The notes: generated by a model not told the origin, from the sequence alone. Shown: positions 26,162-35,769, counted from the stretch's first letter. The stretch: DNA of 61,493 nt from Chitinophaga pinensis (GCA_945897885.1 CAMDGU010000011.1:1-61493), one strand, 5' to 3'. Program-made: numbers and translations.

Positions 26162-28223
26162 ACTGTTTTTATTATTATTTCTTTCAGCTTTTACAAAACT
26201 TCAGGCGCAGCAAGTACTTGAAAAAAAAGTGCCTACTCAGGCCACTTTTGTGCTGTCATTTAATCTCACCTCCTTATCACAAAAAGTAAATTTTGATGAT
26301 TTAGGAAATTACAATTTCTTAAAAAAATCAGAAACTGAACCGATTATTCAATCCAATTCTATTTTAAAAGAACTTTTCAGATTGCCTGAAAAAGCAGGAA
26401 TAAGCCGAAATGGAAAGTTGTTTATTTTTCCTGAAAATCATGACAGCATTAAAAACCTCAATTACCTTATTGCTATTGCTGATGCCAAAGCCTTTGAAAC
26501 CAGAATAACTGATATTTTAAAAACTAAGCAAAGTGAGCCTAAATTTAATAAAGATGGAAAGATTAAAGTGCTGACCTATGAGTATAAAATGAGTTTTTCT
26601 TTGGCAAAGGATTATGTCATTATTTCTATTTGGGATGCACCGTATTATTCATACTACGATTATGATGAATATAACATGGAACGCAGTAGGGTGATACAAA
26701 TAATTGACAGTACGAAATATGCTAACATGCCTATGGATACAACACCTGTTGAGTATGATGAAATTCCTTCTGATTCTTTGGCTATTGAAGAATTTGTACC
26801 ATTACCGGATGTGGACGAACCCGATGCCCCGGTTGAAGATAATTTAGGCTATACTGTTGATTCTGCAGCTGCAGCTGCAGAGGAAGCGATTTATTACGAC
26901 AATAGTTATGATAACGACTCATTAATGAAACAATTTGAACGTAGATGGGTAATTAAAAGAAAAAATCGTGAGGATGAATTTTATGTGAAACATGATGTGA
27001 AAATGATTCAGCATCAAAAAGGTATTTACAATCTTAAACCTGCAGATGCTATGATATCAAATGCAGAATTTAATAAGGTATTTGCAAATACCGACGATAT
27101 TATTTACTGGTTTGATTATCAAAATTATTCGCAACAAATAATTACCTTAATGAGTGACAGGTATTCCTATAAATACAGCTATGATACCACGTTAATAAAT
27201 GAAAAACTTAAAAATACCCCCACCAACAAACTTGCTGAGCTAATTGATAACAGCAAAATGTATGGATTGGGAAATTTTAACAAAGGTGAAATAAAAATGA
27301 ACTTTTATAACACCTTCAATGATAAATTAAAACCTTACATCGAAAAGGTGTATTCCAAAGACATCAATCCTGAGTTTTTCAAGTATATCAAAAAAGAAAA
27401 CTTAATGGGATTAATTGGAATAAGTGTAAACACAGAAGCAGCAGCCGATTTATATTATGAAATATTAAGACGTGCTTCTGAAAGCACGGCCTTCCCAAAT
27501 CAATGGGCTATAGCCGCTGTGGAAATGACCGATTTATTCTTGGATAAAAATGTATTGCATCACACATTTAAAGGCGATGCAGTAATAGCATTTACAGGTA
27601 TTAAATCCTATTTAAGAACTTACTCATCGTATGAGTATGATTCATTAACTTTTGAAAACAGAATGGTAGAAAAAACCAGTACCGATTATTTGCCTGAGTT
27701 TACAACAATTTTAACCATAGAAAATTTTGCTAATGTAAAGCGTATGATAAAAATGATTCAACGTTTGGACGGATTGACTCAACTATCCGAAAACAGTTAT
27801 TCCTTTAAATCAAAAAAGAAAGATGTTGACGGAAAATTCTTCATGGTTATAAAAGATAATTTACTATTTATAACCAATGATGTAACCTTAGCTACCGAGC
27901 AAATAGCAAAAGGAATTAGCCCTGAACAAACCATAGGCAACGACTATATTACTTACCTTAACAGCAGTTCATTCGGATTTTGGGATGCCTCAAAAATGTT
28001 TAAGCTAATGGCTGAAAGCCCTGATGGAAAATTGGGCAAGCCGGATGAACTTGGCAAATGGGGTGAAAAAATAAATAAAGGATTTTTTGTAAATAAACCT
28101 TTAGCAGGAAATACGGCAAACATGGAACTAACAGTAGAGATGAAAAACAGAGAAAATAGCAGTTTACTTGAATTGTTAAAACTGTTTGACGATGTATATT
28201 TACTGAACAAATTCAGATATTAA
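26151..28223 (+). CDS. Large exported protein, DUF4836-like
   Basis: A signal peptide (HKLFLLLFLSAFTKLQAQ) leads into 670 residues. The N-terminal block VPTQATFVLSFNLTSLSQKVNFD resembles the DUF4836 pattern of Bacteroidota exported proteins. An acidic, tyrosine-rich linker with five consecutive alanines (near residue 240) separates two halves; the second half has repeated GLGNFNKGEIKMNFYN and FKGDAVIAFTG motifs. Function unknown. It overlaps the lipoprotein gene and is followed nine bases later by a related, smaller protein. Confidence 0.65.
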   Translation: MNHKLFLLLFLSAFTKLQAQQVLEKKVPTQATFVLSFNLTSLSQKVNFDDLGNYNFLKKSETEPIIQSNSILKELFRLPEKAGISRNGKLFIFPENHDSIKNLNYLIAIADAKAFETRITDILKTKQSEPKFNKDGKIKVLTYEYKMSFSLAKDYVIISIWDAPYYSYYDYDEYNMERSRVIQIIDSTKYANMPMDTTPVEYDEIPSDSLAIEEFVPLPDVDEPDAPVEDNLGYTVDSAAAAAEEAIYYDNSYDNDSLMKQFERRWVIKRKNREDEFYVKHDVKMIQHQKGIYNLKPADAMISNAEFNKVFANTDDIIYWFDYQNYSQQIITLMSDRYSYKYSYDTTLINEKLKNTPTNKLAELIDNSKMYGLGNFNKGEIKMNFYNTFNDKLKPYIEKVYSKDINPEFFKYIKKENLMGLIGISVNTEAAADLYYEILRRASESTAFPNQWAIAAVEMTDLFLDKNVLHHTFKGDAVIAFTGIKSYLRTYSSYEYDSLTFENRMVEKTSTDYLPEFTTILTIENFANVKRMIKMIQRLDGLTQLSENSYSFKSKKKDVDGKFFMVIKDNLLFITNDVTLATEQIAKGISPEQTIGNDYITYLNSSSFGFWDASKMFKLMAESPDGKLGKPDELGKWGEKINKGFFVNKPLAGNTANMELTVEMKNRENSSLLELLKLFDDVYLLNKFRY

Positions 28224-28232
28224 AAACCAAAT

Positions 28233-29510
28233 TTGAAGAGATATATTAAATATGGTCTATTCATAATTGCTGCAATTGCAATAGTAGCGATCATTTTTTA
28301 TATCCTAAAAAAACCTACAGAATCGGTAATCAAAAACATCCCTGCAGATGTTTCTTATTGTTTTACGATAGATAAAAAGCAATTTTTCGTTGAATCTTTT
28401 TTAGCTGAAGACACTAAAAAAGATTCTTTATTTAAAAAAATAAAAAATAAAATTCCGGAGGAAGTATTCCTTATCTGTAATACTATTGGCATAAATTCAT
28501 TGGGAGATTTAGCGGTATTTGGCGAAACCAATGATGAAATAAATGCTGCATGGATTGGAGAAAATGAAGAAAAATTAAGGGAGATTATCAAACAAAAACA
28601 TTGGCCTGAAAAAAGGTTTAAGAAATTTAGTCAGGTAAAAATTTCAGACAAACTCTACTTAAACTATAAATGGCCAATAGTTATTTTAAGCACAAATCAG
28701 GTTTCTGAAAGCTTTGAATTTTTTAATCCAACATTAAAAAAACTAAGTGACAAAGATTTAAAAAATTCAAAAACAGATCAATGCTTGATTTATGGATTTG
28801 TAATACCAAACCGAAGCCTTTTAATTAATTATCCTTTTCTCCCCTTGTATGGTAGGGCATATTTTGGTATTAAAAAGGAAGACAAAAAAGTAGAAGTTTT
28901 TTTTATTCAACCCAGGATGAAACTCAGAGGAAAACTGGGAATACCCAAAAAAATACCCCAAAGCATGGCCTTGTTAAGTTGGCCCATTGATAGTGGCTCT
29001 ATTCCCCATATTAAACAAATCCCTTCAGTGGTTTTGGAAGAAATAAATAAGATAGTAACTAAACCTTTAAGTCACTTATATGCAGAAGTATTGGATACTG
29101 TTTCTACGTATCAGGAAATTATTCAATACGATATGGATTCAGAATTTCATTTAACCCAAAAAATAATTAATCACTATAAAACCTATCCCGGCCTTAGATT
29201 GGAATTCTTAAAAACGATGCCTGATACTTCAAATGTTATATCAAGTCAGGCAAAACCAACCAACTTGGGCTTAGATATTTTTAAACTATACCATTGGGAA
29301 AACAAGAACTCCTATTTTATTGCATCCGAAAACAAATTACCTGAGGTTTCATCCCAAAAAATTCCGGATTATTATATCTATGCCAATTTAGAAACATTAA
29401 AAACTGATCCCTTTTGGGAATCCATAATAAAAACAAGTTTCAAATCGCTGCAATTACATGCCGAAAAACTAGGCAAAGGCTCTGTTTTTGTTCTTACCTT
29501 AAAACGGTAA
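28233..29510 (+). CDS. Membrane-anchored protein related to its upstream neighbour
   Basis: A TTG start opens an N-terminal membrane segment (YGLFIIAAIAIVAIIFYIL) and a 400-residue extracytoplasmic part. IKNIPADVSYCFTIDKKQFF near residue 35 has the same pattern as the N-terminus of the mature upstream protein (proline, then D/Q-x-S/T and alternating strand residues, lysine near the end), which suggests paralogy. Function unknown. It closes the three-gene operon. Confidence 0.6.
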   Translation: MKRYIKYGLFIIAAIAIVAIIFYILKKPTESVIKNIPADVSYCFTIDKKQFFVESFLAEDTKKDSLFKKIKNKIPEEVFLICNTIGINSLGDLAVFGETNDEINAAWIGENEEKLREIIKQKHWPEKRFKKFSQVKISDKLYLNYKWPIVILSTNQVSESFEFFNPTLKKLSDKDLKNSKTDQCLIYGFVIPNRSLLINYPFLPLYGRAYFGIKKEDKKVEVFFIQPRMKLRGKLGIPKKIPQSMALLSWPIDSGSIPHIKQIPSVVLEEINKIVTKPLSHLYAEVLDTVSTYQEIIQYDMDSEFHLTQKIINHYKTYPGLRLEFLKTMPDTSNVISSQAKPTNLGLDIFKLYHWENKNSYFIASENKLPEVSSQKIPDYYIYANLETLKTDPFWESIIKTSFKSLQLHAEKLGKGSVFVLTLKR

Positions 29511-29582
29511 AAACCCAAAAAATACCCCAACGTTTTGTCGGGATATTAATCAGGTTATTTATAGGGATTAGAAAAAGGGGTC

Positions 29583-30164
29583 TTATTTTGTAGTTGTAGT
29601 GTCTGATTTTGCAGAACTGGCTGTAGCTTCAGTCATCACTTTTTCCTTTAAAGTGTTTAATCCTTTTTCAAAATCAGGACCAACCATTTTTTCCATGTCC
29701 ATAAATAAGTGAACAATATTGAATGGAAATGGGCTAGCACCGCTCATTTCCCAACTAACTTTATAATCCTCTCCTTGAGGGGTCATTGAAAAAACGGTTT
29801 TGTTAGTGGTTTCAAAAGGTTTAATAAAATGCAAATCCATATCTACTTTCTCAAAAGGAGTAATTCCTGTAATGGTCATTTCACCTTCCCCTACACTATC
29901 GTTTCCTTGCCAGTGATAGTTGGCTCCTAACTCACCTTCAGTACCATTATAAGTAAGTTTTTGATTTGGGTCTTTTGATGACCATGGATTCCACTTTAAA
30001 AACTCTGACCAAGTGCTAATATTTTTAAAAATTACTTCTTTATTATTTGTCGGGATTACAACCGATCGCTCCAACTTAAATTCTTTTGGTGCAATAAGAC
30101 CTAAAACAACAATAATACCAAGAACACTTAATAGGATAATACCCAGGATTTTTAATAGTTTCAT
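29583..30164 (-). CDS. SRPBCC-family membrane-anchored protein
   Basis: An N-terminal membrane segment (ILGIILLSVLGIIVVLGLIA) is followed by an SRPBCC (START/Bet v1-like) domain: FKLERSVVIPTNNKEVIFKN, WSEFLKWNPWSSKDPNQKLT near residue 52 and SWEMSGASPFPFNIVHLFMD near residue 140. The fold binds hydrophobic ligands; many Bacteroidota copies are annotated polyketide cyclase/dehydrase without biochemical support. Converges with the preceding operon. Confidence 0.8.
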   Translation of the reverse strand: MKLLKILGIILLSVLGIIVVLGLIAPKEFKLERSVVIPTNNKEVIFKNISTWSEFLKWNPWSSKDPNQKLTYNGTEGELGANYHWQGNDSVGEGEMTITGITPFEKVDMDLHFIKPFETTNKTVFSMTPQGEDYKVSWEMSGASPFPFNIVHLFMDMEKMVGPDFEKGLNTLKEKVMTEATASSAKSDTTTTK

Positions 30165-30250
30165 AATTTTTAATGCGTTTTGCTAAAACAAACTTAGGAA
30201 ATATTGATAATTATCCAAACTATTTTTTGTTATAAAAGCGTTGTAAAGGT

Positions 30251-30280
30251 TTTGTCCTTAGCTCAAACTTTCTATATTTG
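30251..30280 (+). promoter_or_regulatory. Full-consensus promoter of the second GH3 gene
   Basis: TTTG (30251-30254), 18 bases, TATATTTG (30273-30280). The match to the Bacteroidota consensus is complete. The leader to the ATG at 30323 is about 40 nt. Confidence 0.8.
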
Positions 30281-30322
30281 CCTTGCATTGAAATACAGCA
30301 AAAAATAAAGTAAAAGCGACGC

Positions 30323-31837
30323 ATGAAATCGGTACTTGTTAATTCACTATTAGCTTGGTATTTTAAAAAAAGAATGCCTCAAGTGGAATATGCATTGCAA
30401 AATCCGGCTGAAACCCAGTTTCATATTTTTCGAAATCTTATTTATAAAGGAAGTAAAACAGAATTTGGGATGCTTCATGGTTTTGGCAATATCCATAGTA
30501 TTGAAGACTATCAAAACAATGTTCCTATTCAAGATTACGAATCATTAAAACCCTATATCAACCGAATACTTAAAGGAGAGCAAAGGCTCTTGTGGCCATC
30601 CGATATTCATTGGTTTGCCAAATCATCAGGTACCACTTCTGATAAAAGCAAATTTATACCCGTAAGTTTTGAATCTTTAGAAGAATGTCAGTTTAAAGGA
30701 GGCAGAGATATACTTACACTCTATTGCGAAAATCATCCAAATTCAAAAATATTTCAAGGTAAAGCACTTTTAATTGGTGGTAGCCATGAGGTTAATCCGC
30801 TATCCGAAAATATCCATAGCGGCGATTTAAGTGCTGTTATTATGAATAATCTTCCATTTTGGGTAAATTTATTAAGTACTCCAAAACCCGAAATTGCCTT
30901 AATGGCTAATTGGGAGGAAAAACTGGAACTTATGGCACAAGCTACGGTTAATGATGATGTTACTACTATTTCCGGTGTTCCAACCTGGACACTGCTTTTA
31001 TTTAAACGTTTGCTGGAAATAACCGGCAAAAAAAACATGCTTGAGGTATGGCCAAATTTGGAGCTTTATATGCATGGCGGTGTAAATTTTGCCCCATACC
31101 GCGATCAGTTCAAACACTATATTCCATCCGACAATATGCACTATATGGAAACCTATAATGCATCCGAAGGTTTTTTTGGCATCCAGGAAAAACCAGGAAG
31201 CGAAGGAATGCTATTAATGGTGGATTATGGCGTTTTTTATGAATTTATTCCAATGAGTGAATTCGATAGAAGTGATGCCAAGGCACTTACATTAGATGAA
31301 GTAAAAAGCGGTGTTAATTATGCCATGATAATTACAACAAATGCAGGCCTGTGGCGCTATGCCATTGGTGATACTGTTAAATTTACAAGCACCAATCCGT
31401 ATCGTTTTTTAATCACCGGCCGAACAAAATTATTTATAAATACCTTTGGCGAAGAATTGATGATAGAAAATGCAGAAGCCGCTATAACAATGGCTTGTGC
31501 AGAAACCGATTCGGTTATGAGAGATTTTACTGCCGCACCCATTTATTTAAAAGAAAATGAACCGGGTGGACATGAGTGGTTAATTGAATTTACAAAACAT
31601 CCGGAATGCCTTGATAATTTTGCCAATAGTTTAGATAATCATTTAAAAAATTTAAACTCCGATTATGAGGCCAAACGCACGGGAAATATGGCCATAACTT
31701 CGCCCAAAGTGAAAGTATGTAAAGAAGGGGCTTTTTATAATTGGCTAAAAGAAAAGGGGAAACTTGGCGGACAAAATAAAGTGCCCCGATTAAGTAACGA
31801 CCGCAAAATTATTGAAGAATTATACCAGTATTTATAA
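30323..31837 (+). CDS. GH3-family acyl-adenylate amidosynthetase, second copy
   Basis: The 504-residue protein has the same motifs as the copy at 9763-11310: FAKSSGTTSDKSKFIPVS near residue 100, METYNASEGFFGIQ near 275, MIITTNAGLWRYAIGDTVKF near 335 and ITGRTKLFINTFGEEL near 362. Sequence identity between the two is clearly partial, so they are old paralogues and probably use different substrates. It is followed 13 bases later by the rhodanese-thioredoxin gene. Confidence 0.86.
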   Translation: MKSVLVNSLLAWYFKKRMPQVEYALQNPAETQFHIFRNLIYKGSKTEFGMLHGFGNIHSIEDYQNNVPIQDYESLKPYINRILKGEQRLLWPSDIHWFAKSSGTTSDKSKFIPVSFESLEECQFKGGRDILTLYCENHPNSKIFQGKALLIGGSHEVNPLSENIHSGDLSAVIMNNLPFWVNLLSTPKPEIALMANWEEKLELMAQATVNDDVTTISGVPTWTLLLFKRLLEITGKKNMLEVWPNLELYMHGGVNFAPYRDQFKHYIPSDNMHYMETYNASEGFFGIQEKPGSEGMLLMVDYGVFYEFIPMSEFDRSDAKALTLDEVKSGVNYAMIITTNAGLWRYAIGDTVKFTSTNPYRFLITGRTKLFINTFGEELMIENAEAAITMACAETDSVMRDFTAAPIYLKENEPGGHEWLIEFTKHPECLDNFANSLDNHLKNLNSDYEAKRTGNMAITSPKVKVCKEGAFYNWLKEKGKLGGQNKVPRLSNDRKIIEELYQYL

Positions 31838-31850
31838 TATAATATCTCTA

Positions 31851-32570
31851 ATGAAATCCATTTTAACATTTTTTAGTATCACCCTGTTATTGGGTATTTC
31901 GGGCTGCAAAGCGGATGGTCAAGAAACATTAAATTCAAAAGAATTTAAAGCCAAACTGGCAACGTCAGGCATACAATTGGTGGATGTAAGAACTCCTCAG
32001 GAATATGATTTAGGATATATAGAAGGAGCTGAAAATGTTGATTTTTATAATCCTGAATTTGTTAAAAACATTTCGAAACTAGATAAGGAAAAGCCTGTGG
32101 CTATATACTGCAAATCGGGCGGAAGAACCAAAGATGCCATGAAAATAATGGCAAAGGAAGGCTTTAAAGCTATTTATGCTTTAAGTGGCGGCCTTTTGGC
32201 ATGGGAGCATGATGGAAATACATTAATTACCCCAAAACCGGCAGAGCCTGCAAAAACCAAAGTTACCCGTGCTGAATTTGACAAACTTGTAACTTCAGAT
32301 AAATTGGTAATAGTGGATTTTAGTGCCGTTTGGTGTGGTCCTTGCAAAATGTTAAAGCCTGTTTTGGATAAGTTAAGTACCGAATACTCCGCTAAAGGTG
32401 TAAAAATAATTACCATTGATGTGGATGAAAGTAAAGACCTGTCGAATGAATTACGGGTTAATGAAATTCCACTTTTGCTTTTTTATAGAGATGGAAAAAT
32501 GGTAGAACAAATGATTGGCTTTAATCCTGAAACCATTATTAAAGAATCCATTGAAAAACATTTGAAGTAG
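31851..32570 (+). CDS. Rhodanese-thioredoxin fusion lipoprotein
   Basis: A lipoprotein signal ends in LLGISGC (residue about 20). Residues 25-120 form a rhodanese domain with active-site loop YCKSGGRTKD; residues 135-239 form a thioredoxin domain with SAVWCGPCKMLKP. The protein would sit in the envelope, coupling persulfide transfer and disulfide reduction. I chose ATG 31851, which begins the signal peptide, over an in-frame start 39 bases upstream inside the GH3 gene. Co-transcription with the GH3 gene is likely. Confidence 0.9.
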   Translation: MKSILTFFSITLLLGISGCKADGQETLNSKEFKAKLATSGIQLVDVRTPQEYDLGYIEGAENVDFYNPEFVKNISKLDKEKPVAIYCKSGGRTKDAMKIMAKEGFKAIYALSGGLLAWEHDGNTLITPKPAEPAKTKVTRAEFDKLVTSDKLVIVDFSAVWCGPCKMLKPVLDKLSTEYSAKGVKIITIDVDESKDLSNELRVNEIPLLLFYRDGKMVEQMIGFNPETIIKESIEKHLK

Positions 32571-32658
32571 TAAAAAATATACAAAGGCTTTTTGTGAAAT
32601 TTTAAAGCTTTATCGATTAGCCGGCTATTTTTCTAAATAATCCCATTTGCAATAACTC

Positions 32659-33921
32659 ATGAATAGAAAAGATTTTTTAAAAAGTGCTGCCTTTGCATAT
32701 CCTGTATTAACTTCAGGAATGGCATATTCTTCCATACTTGCATCGCAAGTGCCTACGGATGCTGCCAATGATGAGTCGTTTTGGAAATTGGTTAGGTCAC
32801 AATTTCCGTTAACCAAAGACATTACCTACCTAAATAATGGAACTATGGGCGTTTCGCCCTATTCGGTAATTGATGCCGTTTATCAAAAATCGGTGGCTAT
32901 TAATACAAAAGGAACCTACGGTGGTGGCGACTCAGAAACCATTGCTGCCATTGCCAAATTTGTTGGAGCTGATAAGGAAGAAATAGCGTTTACACATAAT
33001 GTTACCGAGGGAAATAATTTGGTGGCTCAAGGATTGCCTTTGCAAAAAGGCGATGAAGTAATTATGACTACCCACGAACATGTTGGCGGCGGATTACCTT
33101 GGCTCAATCGTGCAAGACATGACGGAATCGTAATTAAGGTTATCAATTTAGGAACCACAGCAGTCGAAACCATTGCCAATATTGAAAAAGCAATTACCAA
33201 GAAAACCAAAGTATTTGCTTTGCCGCATATTCCATGCACCATTGGGCAGATATTACCTGCCAAACAAATTGCAGCTTTAGCCAAATCCAAAGGTATTTAT
33301 TCGTTTTTTGATGGAGCTCACGGCCCGGGCATGCTCAATTTAAATTTGCATGATATTGATTGCGATTTTTATTCATCTTGCTGCCATAAATGGATGCTTG
33401 GCCCTAAAGGAACCGGTTTTTTATATGTTAAAAAAGAAAAGTTGGATGTGTTGAAACCCATAATGGTAGGAGCCTACAGCGATGCCGGTTGGGATATGTT
33501 GAGCAATCCACCAACCATGACCGGCTATACTCCAAGTGCTCATCGGTTTTATTATGGTACCCAAAGTGCTGAGTTGTATGAAGGCATACAAGCGGCTATC
33601 AAGTTTCATGAAATCATAGGAAAACAAGTTATAGAAGACCGTATTAAATATTTAGCCGGTTATTTGCGTGATGGCCTGAAAACTTTAGGAACAAATGTAG
33701 AACTGGTAACTCCCGAAGAACCAATATCTAGAGGAGCGGTAACCGCTTTTCGTTTAAAAAATATGACCATGCAAAAGTTTCAGGAAATAGCGGGTAAAGA
33801 AAATTTTACAATCAGGACTGTACCTGAAAATAATGTGAATGTAATTCGCATTAGCACCCATATTTATAACCAACTGCATGAAATAGATACATTTGTAGAT
33901 TTGGTGAAAAGGCTTGTTTAA
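32659..33921 (+). CDS. Class V aminotransferase-fold PLP enzyme
   Basis: The protein resembles isopenicillin-N-epimerase/cysteine-desulfurase-like fold I enzymes: ITYLNNGTMGVSP near residue 55, IPCTIGQILP near 190, the acidic SFFDGAHGPGML near 215 and the PLP lysine in SSCCHKWMLGPKGTGFLYV near 240. A short N-terminal hydrophobic stretch (MNRKDFLKSAAFAYPVLTSG) resembles a Tat-like signal without the twin arginine, so export is uncertain. The substrate is unknown; the upstream persulfide-related fusion hints at sulfur chemistry but this is only proximity. Confidence 0.82.
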   Translation: MNRKDFLKSAAFAYPVLTSGMAYSSILASQVPTDAANDESFWKLVRSQFPLTKDITYLNNGTMGVSPYSVIDAVYQKSVAINTKGTYGGGDSETIAAIAKFVGADKEEIAFTHNVTEGNNLVAQGLPLQKGDEVIMTTHEHVGGGLPWLNRARHDGIVIKVINLGTTAVETIANIEKAITKKTKVFALPHIPCTIGQILPAKQIAALAKSKGIYSFFDGAHGPGMLNLNLHDIDCDFYSSCCHKWMLGPKGTGFLYVKKEKLDVLKPIMVGAYSDAGWDMLSNPPTMTGYTPSAHRFYYGTQSAELYEGIQAAIKFHEIIGKQVIEDRIKYLAGYLRDGLKTLGTNVELVTPEEPISRGAVTAFRLKNMTMQKFQEIAGKENFTIRTVPENNVNVIRISTHIYNQLHEIDTFVDLVKRLV

Positions 33922-33932
33922 TACTTTTTTTC

Positions 33933-34160
33933 TCTCAATTTTATGAATTCCCTTTAAGTAGACTTCATATTTCGGATTATGAATTAGGTTTTGATATCGA
34001 TAAAATTTTCGGATTTCGTCAAAAATTTCATGAACATAGTGATAGTAAAGGGATAGGGCTTTATTTGGTAAACAACCATATTGCAGCATTAGGAGGAAAA
34101 ATTGTAGTAGAAAGCCAGCCAAATCAAGGAGCAAAGTTTATTATTTCATTTAAAGAGTAA
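33933..34160 (+). pseudogene. C-terminal relic of a sensor histidine kinase
   Basis: A 76-codon open stretch without a start encodes the end of a HATPase domain: ISDYELGFDIDKIFGFRQ, then HEHSDSKGIGLYLVNNHI (G2 box KGIGL) and GGKIVVESQPNQGAKF. The H box and most of the N box are gone, and the G1 DNGxGID has decayed to DYELGFD. This is the footprint of a deleted kinase gene between the aminotransferase and pntA. Confidence 0.82.
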
Positions 34161-34301
34161 TTATGATGTATTACATGGTTTAGAAAATGTGTTTTGATTT
34201 ATTTTTAAAATAATTGGTAGGAAAACATGACTATTTTTCTATTGCCTTTGATTTAAAATTGATGTAGGTTCGTGCCACAATTTTAAAACCCAAAATCAAC
34301 A

Positions 34302-35459
34302 GTGAAACTTGGCGTACTGAAGGAAACAAAATCTAGAGAAAATCGGGTGGCTCTTTCGCCCAATGTGGCTAAAAGCTTAATTACCAAAGGATACAAATTA
34401 TTTATTGAAGATGGAGCCGGCTCGGCCAGTTCCTATAGCAATGAAGCTTATACCAATGCCGGGGCCACCATCGTTTCGGCATCTGATATTTATTCAAATG
34501 CTGAAGTTATCTTGCGAATTAATGCTCCTTCGGATTCCGAAATTTCTCAACTTAAAGAAGGAACTATTTGGATGAGTATGCTTTTGCATAAATCTAATCC
34601 TGAATTGATTGAAAAATTAGCTGCAAAAAAAGTTGCTGCCATCAGTTTGGATGCTATCCCTCGTATTTCTAGAGCCCAGAGTATGGATATACTTAGCTCA
34701 CAAGCAAATCTTGCCGGTTATAAAGCGGTAATATTAGGGGGTAATGAAATGGGTCGAATTTTTCCATTGATGATGACCGCCGCAGGAACTATTACTCCTG
34801 CCAAAGTTTTAATTTTTGGAATTGGAGTAGCCGGATTACAAGCTATAGCAACAGCCAAACGCCTTGGTGCAGTAGTGGAAGCTACCGATGTGAGACCGGA
34901 AACCAAAGAGCAAGCCGAAAGTTTGGGTGCCAAATTTATTCAAGTGGAAGGTACTAAAGTTGAAACAAAAACAGCTTCTGATAAAGATTTGATTATTACT
35001 CCTGAAGTAATTGCCCAAATAAGTGAAGGTGGCTATGCCAAAGAAGCTTCTGCCGATTATGCTGCTCGTCAAAAAGAAGCAGTAAATAAAAGTTTATTTC
35101 AAGCGGATTTGGTAATTACCACCGCATTAGTACCCGGCAGAAAAGCGCCTGTTTTGATAACTGAAGAACAGGTAAAGCAAATGAAAATGGGTGCAGTAAT
35201 TGTAGATATAGCAGCTGAGCAAGGTGGCAATTGTGAGATAACCGAAAAAGACCAAATTGTTGTGAAACACGGCGTTAAGTTAGTAGGAATAAGCAATATG
35301 CTTAGTGATTTAGCTAACGTAGCTAGTGAACTGTATGCCAAAAATATGGCCACATTTTTAGACCACCTGTCAACCGCAGAAGGTTTCAAATGGGATATGG
35401 AAGAGGAAATAACCAAAGGAACCGTAATAACCAAAGACGGGACTATATTAGCCAATTAA
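34302..35459 (+). CDS. pntA: Proton-translocating NAD(P) transhydrogenase, NAD-binding subunit alpha-1
   Basis: The GTG start gives KLGVLKETKSRENRVALSP, typical of PntAA. Domain I binds NAD: ALDAIPRISRAQSMDILSSQ near residue 110, VLIFGIGVAGLQAIATAKRLGA near 165 with the Rossmann GxGxxG. The alpha subunit is split into two genes, as in Rhodospirillum, and this one lacks the membrane part. It forms the first gene of pntAA-pntAB-pntB. The enzyme uses the proton gradient to make NADPH from NADH. Confidence 0.93.
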   Translation: MKLGVLKETKSRENRVALSPNVAKSLITKGYKLFIEDGAGSASSYSNEAYTNAGATIVSASDIYSNAEVILRINAPSDSEISQLKEGTIWMSMLLHKSNPELIEKLAAKKVAAISLDAIPRISRAQSMDILSSQANLAGYKAVILGGNEMGRIFPLMMTAAGTITPAKVLIFGIGVAGLQAIATAKRLGAVVEATDVRPETKEQAESLGAKFIQVEGTKVETKTASDKDLIITPEVIAQISEGGYAKEASADYAARQKEAVNKSLFQADLVITTALVPGRKAPVLITEEQVKQMKMGAVIVDIAAEQGGNCEITEKDQIVVKHGVKLVGISNMLSDLANVASELYAKNMATFLDHLSTAEGFKWDMEEEITKGTVITKDGTILAN

Positions 35460-35472
35460 TAAAATTTAAACC

Positions 35473-35766
35473 ATGTTAGAATTCATTAACTCAAATATTC
35501 AAATTGTGTACCTCGTAATCTTAATGATTTTTGTAGGGGTAGAATTAATTGAAAAAGTACCATCCGTATTGCATACCCCTTTAATGAGCGGTGCCAATGC
35601 TATACACGGGGTAGTAATTATTGGTGCTATTATTATTATGGGTCAGGCTGAAAGTATGTTTGCTACCATTCTTGGTTTTATATCTGTAATACTTGGAACC
35701 CTTAATGTGGTTGGGGGATTTGTAGTAACAGACCGTATGTTGGAAATGTTTAAAAAGAGAAAATAA
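35473..35766 (+). CDS. NAD(P) transhydrogenase subunit alpha-2 (membrane part)
   Basis: The 97-residue protein carries three or four membrane segments: IQIVYLVILMIFVGVELIEKVP, HTPLMSGANAIHGVVIIGAI and FATILGFISVILGTLNVVGG. LHTPLMSGANAIHGVV is conserved in PntAB. It is the alpha-2 subunit placed between pntAA (13 bases upstream) and pntB (3 bases downstream). Confidence 0.94.
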   Translation: MLEFINSNIQIVYLVILMIFVGVELIEKVPSVLHTPLMSGANAIHGVVIIGAIIIMGQAESMFATILGFISVILGTLNVVGGFVVTDRMLEMFKKRK

Positions 35767-35769
35767 CCC

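Noticed and set aside
33922-34301. A promoter-only intergenic region before pntA.
   Set aside because: The bases 33933-34160 clearly translate to a kinase HATPase tail, so most of the gap is a pseudogene fragment.
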